Positions 1 through 8,378 are shown, counted from the first letter of the stretch. The stretch is DNA of 64,000 bases from Amycolatopsis acidiphila (GCF_021391495.1 NZ_CP090063.1:6138001-6202000); one strand, 5' to 3'. Notes: generated from the letters alone by a model not told the origin. Numbers and translations: made by a program.

Positions 1-1087
1 GTTCCTGCACGACCTGCTTCGGCAGCTGCCCCGGCATGTCCGCCGCGGGAGTGCCCGGCCGCTTCGAGTACTGGAACGTGAACGCGCTGGAGAACCGCGC
101 CTGCCGCACGACGTCGAGCGTCGCCTGGAAGTCCTCCTCGGTCTCGCCGGGGAAGCCGATGATGATGTCGGTGGTGATGGCAGCGTCGGGCATCGCCGCG
201 CGCACCTTGTCCAGAATGGACAGATAGCGGCTCGACCGGTACGACCGGCGCATCTCCTTCAGCACGCGGTCCGAACCCGACTGCAACGGCATGTGCAGCT
301 GGTGGCACACGTTCGGGGTCTCGGCCATCGCGTCGATCACGTCGTCGGTGAACGCGGCCGGGTGCGGCGAGGTGAACCGGACGCGCTCCAGCCCGTCGAT
401 CCCGCCGGTGGCCCGCAGCAGCTTCGAGAACGCCTGCCGGTCGCCGAACTCGACGCCGTAGGAGTTGACGTTCTGGCCGAGCAGCGTCACCTCGAGCACG
501 CCCTCGGCGACGAGCGCCTCGACCTCGGCGAGCACCTCGCCCGGCCGGCGGTCGCGCTCCTTCCCGCGCAGGGAGGGCACGATGCAGAACGTGCACGTGT
601 TGTTGCAGCCCACCGAGACCGACACCCAGCCCGAATAGGCCGAGTCGCGCCGGGCGGGCAGCGTCGAGGGGAACGTCTCGAGCGACTCGAGGATCTCCAC
701 CTCCGCCTCGGCGTTGTGCCGGGCGCGCTCGAGCAGCACCGGCAGCGAGCCGAGGTTGTGCGTGCCGAACACGACGTCGACCCACGGCGCCCGCTTGACG
801 ATCTCGCCGCGGTCCTTCTGCGCGAGGCAGCCCCCGACGGCGATTTGCATGTCCGGGTTCGCGTCCTTCGCCGGGCGCAGGTGCCCGAGGGTGCCGTACA
901 GCTTGTTGTCGGCGTTCTCCCGCACGGCGCAGGTGTTGAACACGACGAGGTCCGGCGCGCCACCCTCGGCGGCCGGCAGGTAGCCCGCTTCCTCCAGCTG
1001 CCCGGCGAGGCGCTCGGAGTCATGCACGTTCATCTGACAGCCGAACGTGCGTATTTGGTAGGTTTTGCCGACCTCTGTCGTACTCAT
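1..1087 (-). CDS. miaB: tRNA-2-methylthio-N6-dimethylallyladenosine synthase MiaB (C-terminus outside window)
   Basis: MiaB adds a methylthio group to i6A37 of tRNAs by radical SAM chemistry. The protein reads from ATG at 1085-1087 as [20 protein letters not shown], the typical UPF0004 N-terminal domain with its cluster-binding Cys; further Cys follow in [10 protein letters not shown] and GGCLAQKD. The radical SAM motif CNNTCTFC lies near residue 155. About 362 codons are visible of a family length near 490, so the end of the SAM barrel and the TRAM domain are missing. There is no Shine-Dalgarno sequence; a TACCCT hexamer lies 8 nt upstream of the ATG, compatible with a leaderless or near-leaderless transcript. 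The family assignment is firm. Confidence 0.96.
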   Translation of the reverse strand, partial: MSTTEVGKTYQIRTFGCQMNVHDSERLAGQLEEAGYLPAAEGGAPDLVVFNTCAVRENADNKLYGTLGHLRPAKDANPDMQIAVGGCLAQKDRGEIVKRAPWVDVVFGTHNLGSLPVLLERARHNAEAEVEILESLETFPSTLPARRDSAYSGWVSVSVGCNNTCTFCIVPSLRGKERDRRPGEVLAEVEALVAEGVLEVTLLGQNVNSYGVEFGDRQAFSKLLRATGGIDGLERVRFTSPHPAAFTDDVIDAMAETPNVCHQLHMPLQSGSDRVLKEMRRSYRSSRYLSILDKVRAAMPDAAITTDIIIGFPGETEEDFQATLDVVRQARFSSAFTFQYSKRPGTPAADMPGQLPKQVVQE

Positions 1088-1149
1088 CGCCTACCAGGGT
1101 AAACCTGGTCCGTTCCGGCGCTCACAGCCCCGGACGCAGGCGCGCGAGG

Positions 1150-1560
1150 CTCCCCCACCGCACGACTGGCGGCGGCCATTTGACACCACGCCCACCTCAC
1201 ACGGCACGCCACACAACCACGCTCGACCACTGCGATCGCGCGGCCCGGCCACACCCGGCCCACGCGGCGCGACCACGCCCACGCCCACGGGACACCACAC
1301 GCACAACCGCGCCCGGCCAGCGGCGCGACCGCACCACCAGCCGCAACCGCGCCCAGCGCAAACGCGCCTGAGTTACCCGCGCACGACCCGCGCCTTGCCA
1401 GCGCGCGACCGCACCCAACCAGCCGCAGCCGCGCCTGGGTTCACCCGCGCACGACCGCGCCAGCGGCAGCCGCGCCTGGGTTCACCCGCGCCCACCAGCC
1501 GCAACCGGCCCTGCCGCAGCCGCGCACCACCCACCCGGGCCGACCCGACCACACCGGAGC
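1150..1560. repeat. A+C-rich degenerate repeat region between miaB and mazF
   Basis: This 480-bp gap (1088-1567) holds no gene I can support. The plus strand is strongly depleted of T and made of degenerate runs such as cacgcccacg, cgcgaccgcaccaccagccg and gcgcctgggttcacccgcgc. The last of these occurs twice, near 1433 and 1473, about 40 bp apart. Long open frames cross it only because the composition excludes stop codons, and their translation is Pro/Arg/Thr-rich without any domain. It looks like an eroded minisatellite. I cannot tell whether it has a function. Confidence 0.6.
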
Positions 1561-1567
1561 GCAGCAG

Positions 1568-1915
1568 TCACAGGCCCAGGTGTACCCGCAGCGCCTGGTC
1601 CAGCTTCGCCATCACCGACGCAGGCACCTGCCCCGTCTTGCGTCCGATCCGCTCCACCGCCACCGACCGCACCTGCTCGGCCTGCGCCTTGGAGTCGACC
1701 TTCAGTCCGCACTCCTCTGCCCGAAGGAGCACCTGGAACGGGTACACCCGCGTCACGTTCGTGGTCACCGGCACGACCGTGACCACGCCCCGTCCGAGGC
1801 GGGAAGCGGCCCCGTTGGCCCCGTCGTTGCTGACGATCACCGCCGGACGCGTCTTGCTGGACTCGGCGCCACGCACCGGCTCCAGGTCGACGAGCCGGAT
1901 CTCGGCACGGCGCAT
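1568..1915 (-). CDS. mazF: MazF/PemK-family endoribonuclease toxin
   Basis: This is a 115-residue MazF-type toxin; members of the family cleave mRNA at short sequence motifs. Visible family features are an N-terminal MRRAEIRLVDLEPVRGAE strand-loop segment, the KTRPAVIVSND strand, and TVVPVTTNV followed by RVYPFQV. The C-terminal helix has the usual conserved VRSVAVERI segment. The start ATG shares its A with the TGA of the upstream antitoxin gene (TGATG), so the two are translationally coupled. Length is normal for the family and no inactivating change is visible. The cleavage site cannot be predicted from sequence. Confidence 0.92.
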   Translation of the reverse strand: MRRAEIRLVDLEPVRGAESSKTRPAVIVSNDGANGAASRLGRGVVTVVPVTTNVTRVYPFQVLLRAEECGLKVDSKAQAEQVRSVAVERIGRKTGQVPASVMAKLDQALRVHLGL

Positions 1916-2145
1916 CAGCGGACCGCCAGGCCGTCACCAGTCGTGGCATCCCACAGCTCGCCCTCCTCCACCTCCCATTCCTCCCACGCGGCCTGATAGG
2001 CGTTCTCGAGCTGCGACGCGCGCAGCAACTCGATCGCACGGTGGAGCACTGCCGACCTGGACCCCGCCTGCGTTCGTGCCGCGTACTCGTCCAGGAAGGC
2101 GACGTCTTCCTCACCCAGACTGACACTCAGCTTCATACCCATCAT
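1915..2145 (-). CDS. Ribbon-helix-helix antitoxin of the MazEF-type pair
   Basis: This gene encodes a 76-residue protein: an N-terminal ribbon-helix-helix DNA-binding fold (KLSVSLGEEDVAFLDEYAA, then SRSAVLHRAIELLRA) followed by an acidic tail (EEWEVEEGELWD) of the kind that neutralises MazF. AAAGGGGG lies 4 nt before the ATG at 2143-2145 and 13 nt before an in-frame ATG at 2134-2136, which favours the first start. Antitoxin precedes toxin with a 1-nt overlap, the classical order. Three direct TGCTAC repeats at the start (separate entry) suggest autoregulation. The RHH fold is clear; the pairing is inferred from adjacency. Confidence 0.9.
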   Translation of the reverse strand: MMGMKLSVSLGEEDVAFLDEYAARTQAGSRSAVLHRAIELLRASQLENAYQAAWEEWEVEEGELWDATTGDGLAVR

Positions 2146-2173
2146 GCTACCCCCTTTGCTACTCTGATGCTAC
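2145..2173. promoter_or_regulatory. Three TGCTAC direct repeats, candidate toxin-antitoxin operator
   Basis: TGCTAC occurs at 2145-2150, 2157-2162 and 2168-2173, spaced 12 and 11 bp, close to one helical turn. The array overlaps the antitoxin start and its ribosome binding site. RHH antitoxins typically bind short repeats in this arrangement, so this is the likely autoregulatory operator. The repeats are seen directly; binding is inferred. Confidence 0.6.
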
Positions 2174-2323
2174 CCGGAGGCTGAGGGCACGAAAGGTGCA
2201 CTCGTGGCTAAAGTGCTTCCGGGCGCCTAGATGACGCCTAGGTTGCTTTTAGTCCGATTTGCGGGCGCCTGCCGCCGCTTCGGTGTTAGATCGCCGGATG
2301 GGCCGGGGTGCATGGAGGGATCG

Positions 2324-3079
2324 ATGACCACAGCGACGTCAGCGCCGCCGATGATCAGGGCGACCGGCGTGAACAAGTTCTTCGGCGACCTGCACGTGCT
2401 GAAGGAAATCAACCTGGAGGTGCCACGCGGTCAGGTCGTCGTGGTGCTCGGCCCCTCCGGTTCCGGCAAGTCGACGCTGTGCCGCGCCATCAACCGCCTC
2501 GAGCCGATCAACTCGGGCGAGATCGCGGTGGACGGCGAGCCGCTGCCCGCCGAGGGCAAGGCGCTCGCGGCGCTGCGGGCCGATGTCGGCATGGTTTTCC
2601 AGTCGTTCAACCTGTTCGCGCACAAGAGCATCGTGGACAACGTGATGCTGGCGCCGCAGAAGGTCCGCAAGATCCCCGCGGCCGAGGCCCGCAAGAACGC
2701 GATGGAACTGCTCGAGCGGGTCGGCATCACCAACCAGGCCGACAAGTTCCCGGCGCAGCTGTCCGGCGGGCAGCAGCAGCGCGCCGCGATCGCCCGCGCG
2801 CTCGCGATGAAGCCGAAGGTGATGCTCTTCGACGAGCCCACCTCGGCGCTGGACCCGGAGATGGTCCAGGAGGTGCTCGACACCATGACCGGACTGGCCA
2901 AGGACGGCATGACGATGCTCGTGGTCACCCACGAGATGGGCTTCGCCCGCCGCGCCGCGCACCGGGTGGTGTTCATGTCCGACGGCGAGATCGTCGAGGA
3001 CGCGAAGCCGGACGAGTTCTTCACCCAGCCGAAGTCCGATCGGGCGAAGGACTTCCTCGGCAAGATCCTGACTCACTAA
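2324..3079 (+). CDS. gluA: Glutamate/amino-acid ABC importer, ATP-binding protein GluA
   Basis: This is the ATPase of a polar amino-acid uptake transporter (251 aa), matching GluA/GlnQ. It shows Walker [10 protein letters not shown] at residues 43-51, the Q-loop VFQSFNLF, the ABC signature LSGGQQQR, Walker [13 protein letters not shown] and the switch His in VVTHEMG. I start at ATG 2324, preceded by GGAGGG. The frame is open upstream to 2231, but that extension is not conserved in sense. It is the first gene of gluABCD. Two CGCCTAG direct repeats 11 bp apart (2224-2230, 2235-2241) lie upstream and could be regulatory. Confidence 0.96.
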   Translation: MTTATSAPPMIRATGVNKFFGDLHVLKEINLEVPRGQVVVVLGPSGSGKSTLCRAINRLEPINSGEIAVDGEPLPAEGKALAALRADVGMVFQSFNLFAHKSIVDNVMLAPQKVRKIPAAEARKNAMELLERVGITNQADKFPAQLSGGQQQRAAIARALAMKPKVMLFDEPTSALDPEMVQEVLDTMTGLAKDGMTMLVVTHEMGFARRAAHRVVFMSDGEIVEDAKPDEFFTQPKSDRAKDFLGKILTH

Positions 3080-3134
3080 GGAAGTCCGCGGCGCGAACCC
3101 GCGTCGTGCAGCAGAAGGAAACAGGGGAGTTCCC

Positions 3135-4043
3135 ATGAAAATCCGCACCCTGGCAGCAGGGCTGCTGGTCGGCGCGCTCGCGCTGACCGCATGCGGTAAG
3201 GAGGGCACGCCCTCCACCGGTACCGGGGATACGGGCAACGCCGCGGCGGCGCCGAGCTACACGGTGGCGCAGAACGTCGACGTGGCAGGGTCGCCGACCT
3301 TCGCCAAGATCAAGAGCAAGGGCGGCCTGACCATCGGGGTCAAGGACGACCAGCCCGGTCTCGGCCAGAAGGACCCGACGACGGGCAAGTACTCCGGGTT
3401 CGACATCGAGATCGCCAAGCTCATCGCGGCGGGCCTCGGCTACGACGAAAGCAAGATCACCTACAAGACGGTCGACTCGAGCGCCCGCGAGGCCGCCATC
3501 GCCAACGGCGACGTCGACTACTACGTCGGGACGTACACGATCACCGACAAGCGCAAGCAGCAGGTCTCCTTCGCGGGCCCGTACTTCCAGGCCGGCCAGG
3601 GTCTGCTGGTGCGCAAGGACGACAACTCGATCACCGGCAAGGACACGCTCAAGGGCAAGAAGGTCTGCTCGGTGACCGGCTCCACCCCGATCCAGCGCGT
3701 GCGCGACCAGCAGCTGACCGAACCGGGCAACATCGTCGAGTTCCAGAAGTACTCGCAGTGCGTGGAAAAGCTGGCCACCAAGGAGGTCGACGCCGTCACC
3801 ACCGACGACGCGATCCTCAAGGGCTTCGCCGCGCAGGACCCGGACACCCTGAAGGTCGTCGGCGAGCCGTTCTCGCAGGAGCCCTACGGCGTCGGCCTGA
3901 ACAAGGACGACTCGGCGCTGCGCAACAAGATCGACGACCTGCTGCAGGCCTCGCTCGACGACGGCACGTGGCAGAAGATCTACGACAGCACCCTCGGCAA
4001 GTCCGGTTCCACCGCGACCAAGCCGACCATCCAGCGGTACTGA
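3135..4043 (+). CDS. gluB: Glutamate ABC importer, substrate-binding lipoprotein GluB
   Basis: This 302-residue lipoprotein captures glutamate outside the membrane. It has a short positive N-terminus, a hydrophobic segment and the lipobox LTAC (lipidated Cys near residue 20), followed by a Gly/Thr/Ala linker. The mature domain is an SBP family 3 fold with typical segments GFDIEIAKLIAAGLG, DYYVGTYTITDKR and EPYGVGLNKDDSALRNKID. It starts 55 bp after gluA, behind an AGGAAA/GGGGAG-like site. A strong terminator follows immediately (4054-4095), which would give more gluB than gluCD mRNA, as binding proteins usually need. Substrate is inferred from synteny with Corynebacterium gluABCD. Confidence 0.95.
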   Translation: MKIRTLAAGLLVGALALTACGKEGTPSTGTGDTGNAAAAPSYTVAQNVDVAGSPTFAKIKSKGGLTIGVKDDQPGLGQKDPTTGKYSGFDIEIAKLIAAGLGYDESKITYKTVDSSAREAAIANGDVDYYVGTYTITDKRKQQVSFAGPYFQAGQGLLVRKDDNSITGKDTLKGKKVCSVTGSTPIQRVRDQQLTEPGNIVEFQKYSQCVEKLATKEVDAVTTDDAILKGFAAQDPDTLKVVGEPFSQEPYGVGLNKDDSALRNKIDDLLQASLDDGTWQKIYDSTLGKSGSTATKPTIQRY

Positions 4044-4053
4044 GCGTCGCTCT

Positions 4054-4095
4054 CGGGACCGGTGGGCGTCTCCAGCGCCCACCGGTCCCGTTTTT
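4054..4095 (+). terminator. Rho-independent terminator/attenuator between gluB and gluC
   Basis: A perfect 15-bp stem (CGGGACCGGTGGGCG at 4054-4068, its complement at 4076-4090) has a 7-nt loop and is followed directly by TTTTT. It lies inside the gluABCD operon, so it should end or stabilise a gluAB transcript while some polymerase reads through to gluCD. Confidence 0.9.
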
Positions 4096-4135
4096 CCACC
4101 CGTAATCCCTCCACACCTGCCGCGGGGAAGGCTCG

Positions 4136-4783
4136 ATGGACGTCCTGCTCGACAACTTGGACCTCTACGGTCCGTTCTTCCTCACCACGATCAAGCTGTT
4201 CGTGCTCGCCGCCATTGCGAGCCTGGTCTTCGGCACCTTCCTCGCGATGCTGCGGGTCAGCCCGGTGCCGGTCTTCCGCGCGGTCGGAACCACCTACGTG
4301 ACCCTGCTGCGCAACACGCCGCTGACGCTGGTCTTCGTGTTCCTCGTGTTCGCCTACCCGCTGCTGGAGATCCTCGAGCTGAGCTACTTCACCGCGGCGG
4401 TGGTCGCGTTGACGCTCTACACCTCGGCGTTCATCTGCGAGGTGGTCCGGTCCGGGATCAACACCGTGCCGGTCGGCCAGGCCGAAGCCGCTCGCGCGCT
4501 GGGCCTGACCTTCACGCAGGTGCTCGGCTCGATCGTGCTGCCGCAGGCCGTCCGGTCGGTCGTGCCGCCGCTGGTGAGCATGCTGATCGCCCTGTTGAAG
4601 AACACCACGATCGCCGCCGGGTTCTCCGTCGCCGAGGCCGGCGCGATCCGCCAGTACCTCTCCGAACGCGGCGAGAACCAGCTGGTCGGCCTGCTGTGGG
4701 TCGCACTCGGCTTCGTCATCCTGGTCGCGGTGCTGTCGTTCGTCCAGCGGTCCCTCGAGAAGCGCTGGAGCGTGGCGCGATGA
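4136..4783 (+). CDS. gluC: Glutamate ABC importer permease GluC
   Basis: This inner-membrane permease has 215 residues of the HisM/GlnP family. Hydrophobic spans are visible at FFLTTIKLFVLAAIASLVFG, LTLVFVFLVFAYPLL, FTAAVVALTLYTSAFI and near the C-terminus (LLWVALGFVILVAVLSFV). The cytoplasmic EAA loop reads GQAEAARALGLTFTQVLGSI and continues into VLPQAVRSVVPPLVS, the contact site for the ATPase. ATG is preceded by GGGGAAGG. Its stop overlaps the gluD start as ATGA, indicating translational coupling and a GluC/GluD heterodimer. Confidence 0.95.
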   Translation: MDVLLDNLDLYGPFFLTTIKLFVLAAIASLVFGTFLAMLRVSPVPVFRAVGTTYVTLLRNTPLTLVFVFLVFAYPLLEILELSYFTAAVVALTLYTSAFICEVVRSGINTVPVGQAEAARALGLTFTQVLGSIVLPQAVRSVVPPLVSMLIALLKNTTIAAGFSVAEAGAIRQYLSERGENQLVGLLWVALGFVILVAVLSFVQRSLEKRWSVAR

Positions 4784-5664
4784 CCAACGTCCTGTTCGAC
4801 GTCCCCGGCCCGAAGGCGCGGCTGCGCTACCGGCTGTTCGCCGCGCTCGGCGCGGTGATCGTGCTGGCGATCATCGCCTTCATCGTCTACCGCTTCTACG
4901 ACAGCGGGCAGTTCGCGGGCCGCAAGTGGGAGTGGCTGGAGTACACCCAGGTCCAGACCGATCTGGCCGGCGCCGTGCTGAGCACGCTCAAGGCGTTCGC
5001 CGTCGGCGCGGTGCTCGCACTGGTCTTCGGCGCGGTGTTCGCCGCGGGCCGGCTGTCGGAGCACGCGTGGCTACGCGGGATCTCGGTGGCGGTCGTCGAG
5101 TTCTTCCGCGCGATCCCGCTGCTGGTCCTGATGTTCCTGTTCTACTACGGCCTGCCCGCCGCCGGCATCCCGATGACCCCGTTCCTCGCGGTCGTGCTCG
5201 GGCTGACGCTGTACAACGGCTCGGTGCTGGCGGAGGTGTTCCGCGCCGGCATCCTCGCGCTGCCCGCGGGCCAGCGCGAAGCGGCGTACGCGCTGGGTAT
5301 GCGCAAGACGCAGGTGATGTTCTTCGTGCTGATCCCGCAGGCGGTGCGGGCGATGCTGCCGACGATCATCAGCCAGCTCGTGGTGCTGCTCAAGGACACC
5401 GCGCTCGGCTTCCTGGTCACGTACCAGGAACTGCTGTACTACGCCCGTTACATCGGCTCGCAGGGGCAGTTCGGCCGCCCGATCGTGCCGTCGACGATCG
5501 TGGTCGCGGCGATCTACATCGCGCTGTGCCTGCTGCTCACCGCGCTCGCGACGTACCTGGAGAAACGCAACCGGCGCAGCAAGAAGCACCTGACGGCGGC
5601 CAACGCGAGAGCCGAGCAGCTGGCGCTGGCCGCCGCGTCCGGGGCCCAGGGTGGCACCGTCTGA
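4780..5664 (+). CDS. gluD: Glutamate ABC importer permease GluD
   Basis: This is the second permease (294 aa) of the GluABCD importer. I place the start at ATG 4780, overlapping the gluC stop by 4 nt; the frame is open further upstream but inside gluC. It has a longer cytoplasmic N-terminus than GluC, a first hydrophobic span at AALGAVIVLAIIAFIVY, and the EAA loop GQREAAYALGMRKTQ leading into IPQAVRAMLPTIISQLV. The C-terminal tail is hydrophilic and Ala-rich. It ends only 3 bp from the convergent glucosylglycerate hydrolase-like gene, with no terminator visible between them. Confidence 0.95.
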   Translation: MTNVLFDVPGPKARLRYRLFAALGAVIVLAIIAFIVYRFYDSGQFAGRKWEWLEYTQVQTDLAGAVLSTLKAFAVGAVLALVFGAVFAAGRLSEHAWLRGISVAVVEFFRAIPLLVLMFLFYYGLPAAGIPMTPFLAVVLGLTLYNGSVLAEVFRAGILALPAGQREAAYALGMRKTQVMFFVLIPQAVRAMLPTIISQLVVLLKDTALGFLVTYQELLYYARYIGSQGQFGRPIVPSTIVVAAIYIALCLLLTALATYLEKRNRRSKKHLTAANARAEQLALAAASGAQGGTV

Positions 5665-5667
5665 CCG

Positions 5668-7044
5668 TCAGTCCGCGCAGAGCCAGTCCAGGACCACGGC
5701 GGCGGTCCAGGACTGGTCGGTGCTGCCGAGCGGCTCCCCGGTGAACGGCTCGAAGTACTCGCCGAACGAGCCGTCGTCGGTCAGCCGGATGCCGCCGTCG
5801 CGCATCCTGCGGGCGCGCTCGTGCCAGCCACGGCGTTCGAAGGCCCAGCTGAACAGCCACACGAGCACCGGCCACTGCGGGCCGCGCCAGTACTGCCGGG
5901 TGTTGAACCCGGGCCGCATCGGCGAGACCGACGGCGGCACGGGCGCGAGCAGGTCCGGGTGCCCGCACCAGCGGTCACTGTCCAAAAGCGACAACAGGCG
6001 CAGCTGCACGTCGTCCGGGGCGCCGCCGCACAGCAGCGGCGAGAACCCCGCGATGGTCTGGGTGTCGAGCCAGCGGCCGGTGCGCAGGTCGCGGTCGCGG
6101 GCCATACCCGACACCGAATGGCAGCTCGCCGCGACCGCCGTCCTGGCCTTGGCCGCCCAGTCGGCCAGGTCCGCCAGCTGCGCGGGCTCCTGCCCGAACT
6201 CCTGGCCCAGCTCCAGCAGCACGTCACAGGACATCGCGAACAACGCGGTGATGAACACGTCGCCCACGAGGAAGCTCGAGTTCTCCACGATCTTGCGCTG
6301 GTCGTAACCGGCGCGGCGCATCTCCTCGATCAGCCACAGGTACCGGTCGTACTCGCGGTCGGTGGGCCGTTCGTTCGGGTCGCCGACCACGCGGACGTCC
6401 TTGCGCACGTACGGCGGCAGCGCGGCGCCCGGATGCACGGCGTCGTAGGGCACGTCCCAGCGCGGCGAGTTGTCCATTCCGGACTCCCAGCCGTGCACGA
6501 TCGCGACGAGCCCGCTCGATCCCGGCGTGCGGTACTCGACGAGCCAGCGGTGCCAGGCGTAGAGCTTGGCCCAGATCCGGCGGGCGAAGCGCTCGGCGTC
6601 GATGCGGTCGTTCGGCCCCGACCGGCGTGCGATGTCGAGCACTCGGCGCACCGCGATCGCGTGCACCGGCGGCTGGCAGATGCCCGAGGTGCGCACGTGC
6701 CGTGGGCCGTCGAGCGCCTCGTGGGTGCCCCAGCGGTCGGGCCCCGGGAAGTACGCGTCGTCGTCGGTGAACACGATGTGCGGCACCATGCCGTTGCGCC
6801 ACTGCGCGGCGAACAGGGTGTCGAGCTCGGCGATGGCGCGCTGCACGTCGAGGCGGGCAAGACCGATGGAGATGAACGCCGCGTCCCAGCTCCACATGTG
6901 CGGGTACAGCCGCGGCGCGGCGGTGATGACGACTCCCGTGTCGTTGTCCCGCAACACGCGCGCCGCCCTCGCCGCGAGAGTGGGGTGGGTGTAGCGGACG
7001 GGCCGTCTGTCGGCGGGGGCGTCGGGCAGGCGGGCCGCACGCAT
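5668..7044 (-). CDS. GH63-type glycoside hydrolase, probable glucosylglycerate hydrolase
   Basis: This 458-residue (alpha/alpha)6-type glycosidase is of the MGH1-like/GH63 group. It shows HMWSWDAAFISIG (residues 49-61), QWRNGMVPHI, HGWESGMDNSPRWD with Asp191 as candidate catalytic acid, and near the C-terminus FGEYFEPFTGEPLG, whose Glu429 or Glu432 is the candidate base. Actinobacterial members of this length include glucosylglycerate hydrolase, which frees glucose and glycerate from a compatible solute stored under nitrogen limitation. That substrate is inferred; mannosylglycerate or trehalose-like substrates remain possible. The start has GGAGAG 6 nt upstream. It is divergent from a ROK regulator across an 80-bp gap holding a palindrome, so it is probably that repressor's target. 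Confidence 0.78.
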   Translation of the reverse strand: MRAARLPDAPADRRPVRYTHPTLAARAARVLRDNDTGVVITAAPRLYPHMWSWDAAFISIGLARLDVQRAIAELDTLFAAQWRNGMVPHIVFTDDDAYFPGPDRWGTHEALDGPRHVRTSGICQPPVHAIAVRRVLDIARRSGPNDRIDAERFARRIWAKLYAWHRWLVEYRTPGSSGLVAIVHGWESGMDNSPRWDVPYDAVHPGAALPPYVRKDVRVVGDPNERPTDREYDRYLWLIEEMRRAGYDQRKIVENSSFLVGDVFITALFAMSCDVLLELGQEFGQEPAQLADLADWAAKARTAVAASCHSVSGMARDRDLRTGRWLDTQTIAGFSPLLCGGAPDDVQLRLLSLLDSDRWCGHPDLLAPVPPSVSPMRPGFNTRQYWRGPQWPVLVWLFSWAFERRGWHERARRMRDGGIRLTDDGSFGEYFEPFTGEPLGSTDQSWTAAVVLDWLCAD

Positions 7045-7072
7045 CTGGTTCTCTCCACATCCGGGGGCCGGT

Positions 7073-7105
7073 TAGACTTCTGTCAGCTGATTGAACATAA
7101 GTCTA
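7073..7105. promoter_or_regulatory. Palindromic operator between the glycosidase and ROK genes
   Basis: Arms TAGACTTCTGT (7073-7083) and ACATAAGTCTA (7095-7105) are complementary at 10 of 11 positions around an 11-bp centre. The 33-bp dyad sits in the short divergent intergenic region. It is the best candidate binding site for the adjacent ROK protein and could control both genes. Confidence 0.6.
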
Positions 7106-7124
7106 CGCAGGAGAACCTGTCAAC

Positions 7125-8288
7125 GTGCGCCCCCCTCGTTCCGGCCCGCCGACTTCAGCCGGGCACATCCTCGCCGTGCTGCGCGCCGAGGGCCCGCTCA
7201 CCCGGCAGGAGCTGCAGGATCGCATCGGTTTGTCGCGGCCGACCATGGTCGAACGCCTCGAGGTGCTGCACCGGCTCGAGCTGATCCGCCAGACGGGCCT
7301 GCGGGCCTCGAGCGGCGGCCGTCCGGCGCAGATGCTCGCCGCCAACGACGTGGGCCGCACCGCGCTGGTCGCCGACGTCGGGCAACGGCATGCGACGATC
7401 GCGGTCGTCGACCTGCGCGGGACCGTTTTCGCCCAGGTGCACCGGCCGCTGCCCGTGGGCCATCTGCCCGGGGAAACGCTGTCCTACCTGCTCGACAAGG
7501 GCCGCGAGTTGCTCGCGGAGTCCGGCCGCACGGACAGCATGTGTGCGTTCGGGCTGAGTGTGCCGGGTCAGATCGACCACGAGCAGGGCACCACGATCGC
7601 CCCGCCGACGATGCCGGGCTGGAGCGGCCTGCGGCTGCGTGAGCGGTTCAGCGAGGCGCTGGCGGTGCCGGTGTTCCTCGAGAACGACGCGAACGCGCTC
7701 GCCTTTGGCGCGTACTGCGACCTCGGCCGTCCGGACGCCGCGTTGGTCGGAGTGAAGGTCGGCACCGGTATCGGGGCCGGCCTGGTGATCTCGAACCGTA
7801 CGCATCGCGGCGAGACGGCGTCGGCGGGAGAGATCGGGCACATCCGGATCGAGGGCAACGAACAGCGCTGCGACTGCGGCCGCCGGGGCTGTGTCTCGGC
7901 GATCGCGAGCGGCCAGGCCGTGATCCGCCGGCTGCGGCCGACAGGCGTGCGCACGGCGGAGGACGTCGTGCGCCGCGTGCACGCGGGGAACATCGAGGCG
8001 ATCCGGGTGACGGCGGCCGCCGGGCGGCTCGTCGGCACCGTGCTCGCCACGGTCGTCACCATCGTGAACCCGCGGTACCTGCGCGTGGGCGGCGCGATCG
8101 GCGTGCTGCCACCGTTCTTGAACAGCCTGCGCGACGCCGTGCTGGCGAACGCCCACACGAGCGCGCTGGACGGAGTGAGCGTCGACGCGTGCCTGCTCGG
8201 CGTCAACACAACGCTCACCGGGCTGGCCGGGCTGGTGGCGGACGAGGTGCTGGCGCCGGCGGCGGTGGACGCGCTCGTGCACGCGTAA
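7125..8288 (+). CDS. ROK-family transcriptional repressor
   Basis: This 387-residue sugar-responsive regulator starts at GTG 7125 with GGAG about 11 nt upstream. Residues about 15-65 form a winged helix-turn-helix (LTRQELQDRIGLSRPTMVERLEVLHRLELI). The rest is a ROK sugar-kinase-like domain with VFLENDANALAFGAY, VGVKVGTGIGAGLVI and the zinc motif CDCGRRGCVS. Family members bind a sugar or sugar phosphate and release their operators. It lies between the divergent glycosidase and the chitosanase remnant, so its ligand may come from either. CsnR, the chitosanase repressor of Streptomyces, belongs to the same family, making both neighbours plausible targets. Confidence 0.92.
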   Translation: MRPPRSGPPTSAGHILAVLRAEGPLTRQELQDRIGLSRPTMVERLEVLHRLELIRQTGLRASSGGRPAQMLAANDVGRTALVADVGQRHATIAVVDLRGTVFAQVHRPLPVGHLPGETLSYLLDKGRELLAESGRTDSMCAFGLSVPGQIDHEQGTTIAPPTMPGWSGLRLRERFSEALAVPVFLENDANALAFGAYCDLGRPDAALVGVKVGTGIGAGLVISNRTHRGETASAGEIGHIRIEGNEQRCDCGRRGCVSAIASGQAVIRRLRPTGVRTAEDVVRRVHAGNIEAIRVTAAAGRLVGTVLATVVTIVNPRYLRVGGAIGVLPPFLNSLRDAVLANAHTSALDGVSVDACLLGVNTTLTGLAGLVADEVLAPAAVDALVHA

Positions 8289-8293
8289 CCTAC

Positions 8294-8367
8294 GAAAGTT
8301 TCTTGTGGCCGGTGACCAGCCGGAGCATCCTGAGCACTCCCCGTAAATGTTAAGAAACTTTCCTAAC
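8294..8367. promoter_or_regulatory. Two GAAASTTTC palindromic boxes upstream of the chitosanase remnant
   Basis: GAAAGTTTC (8294-8302) and GAAACTTTC (8354-8362) are each palindromic around a single S base. They form an 11-bp inverted repeat (8294-8304 with 8352-8362) across 47 bp. The second box extends to a 19-bp near-palindrome at 8349-8367, just before the gene. They resemble, from memory, the operator type upstream of actinomycete chitosanase genes bound by CsnR-like ROK repressors. Confidence 0.6.
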
Positions 8368-8378
8368 TAGGGAGCGCC

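Noticed and set aside
1065..2126. Large Pro/Arg/Thr-rich ORFs over the A+C-rich region
   Set aside because: Open by composition and overlapping the clear toxin-antitoxin genes on the other strand.
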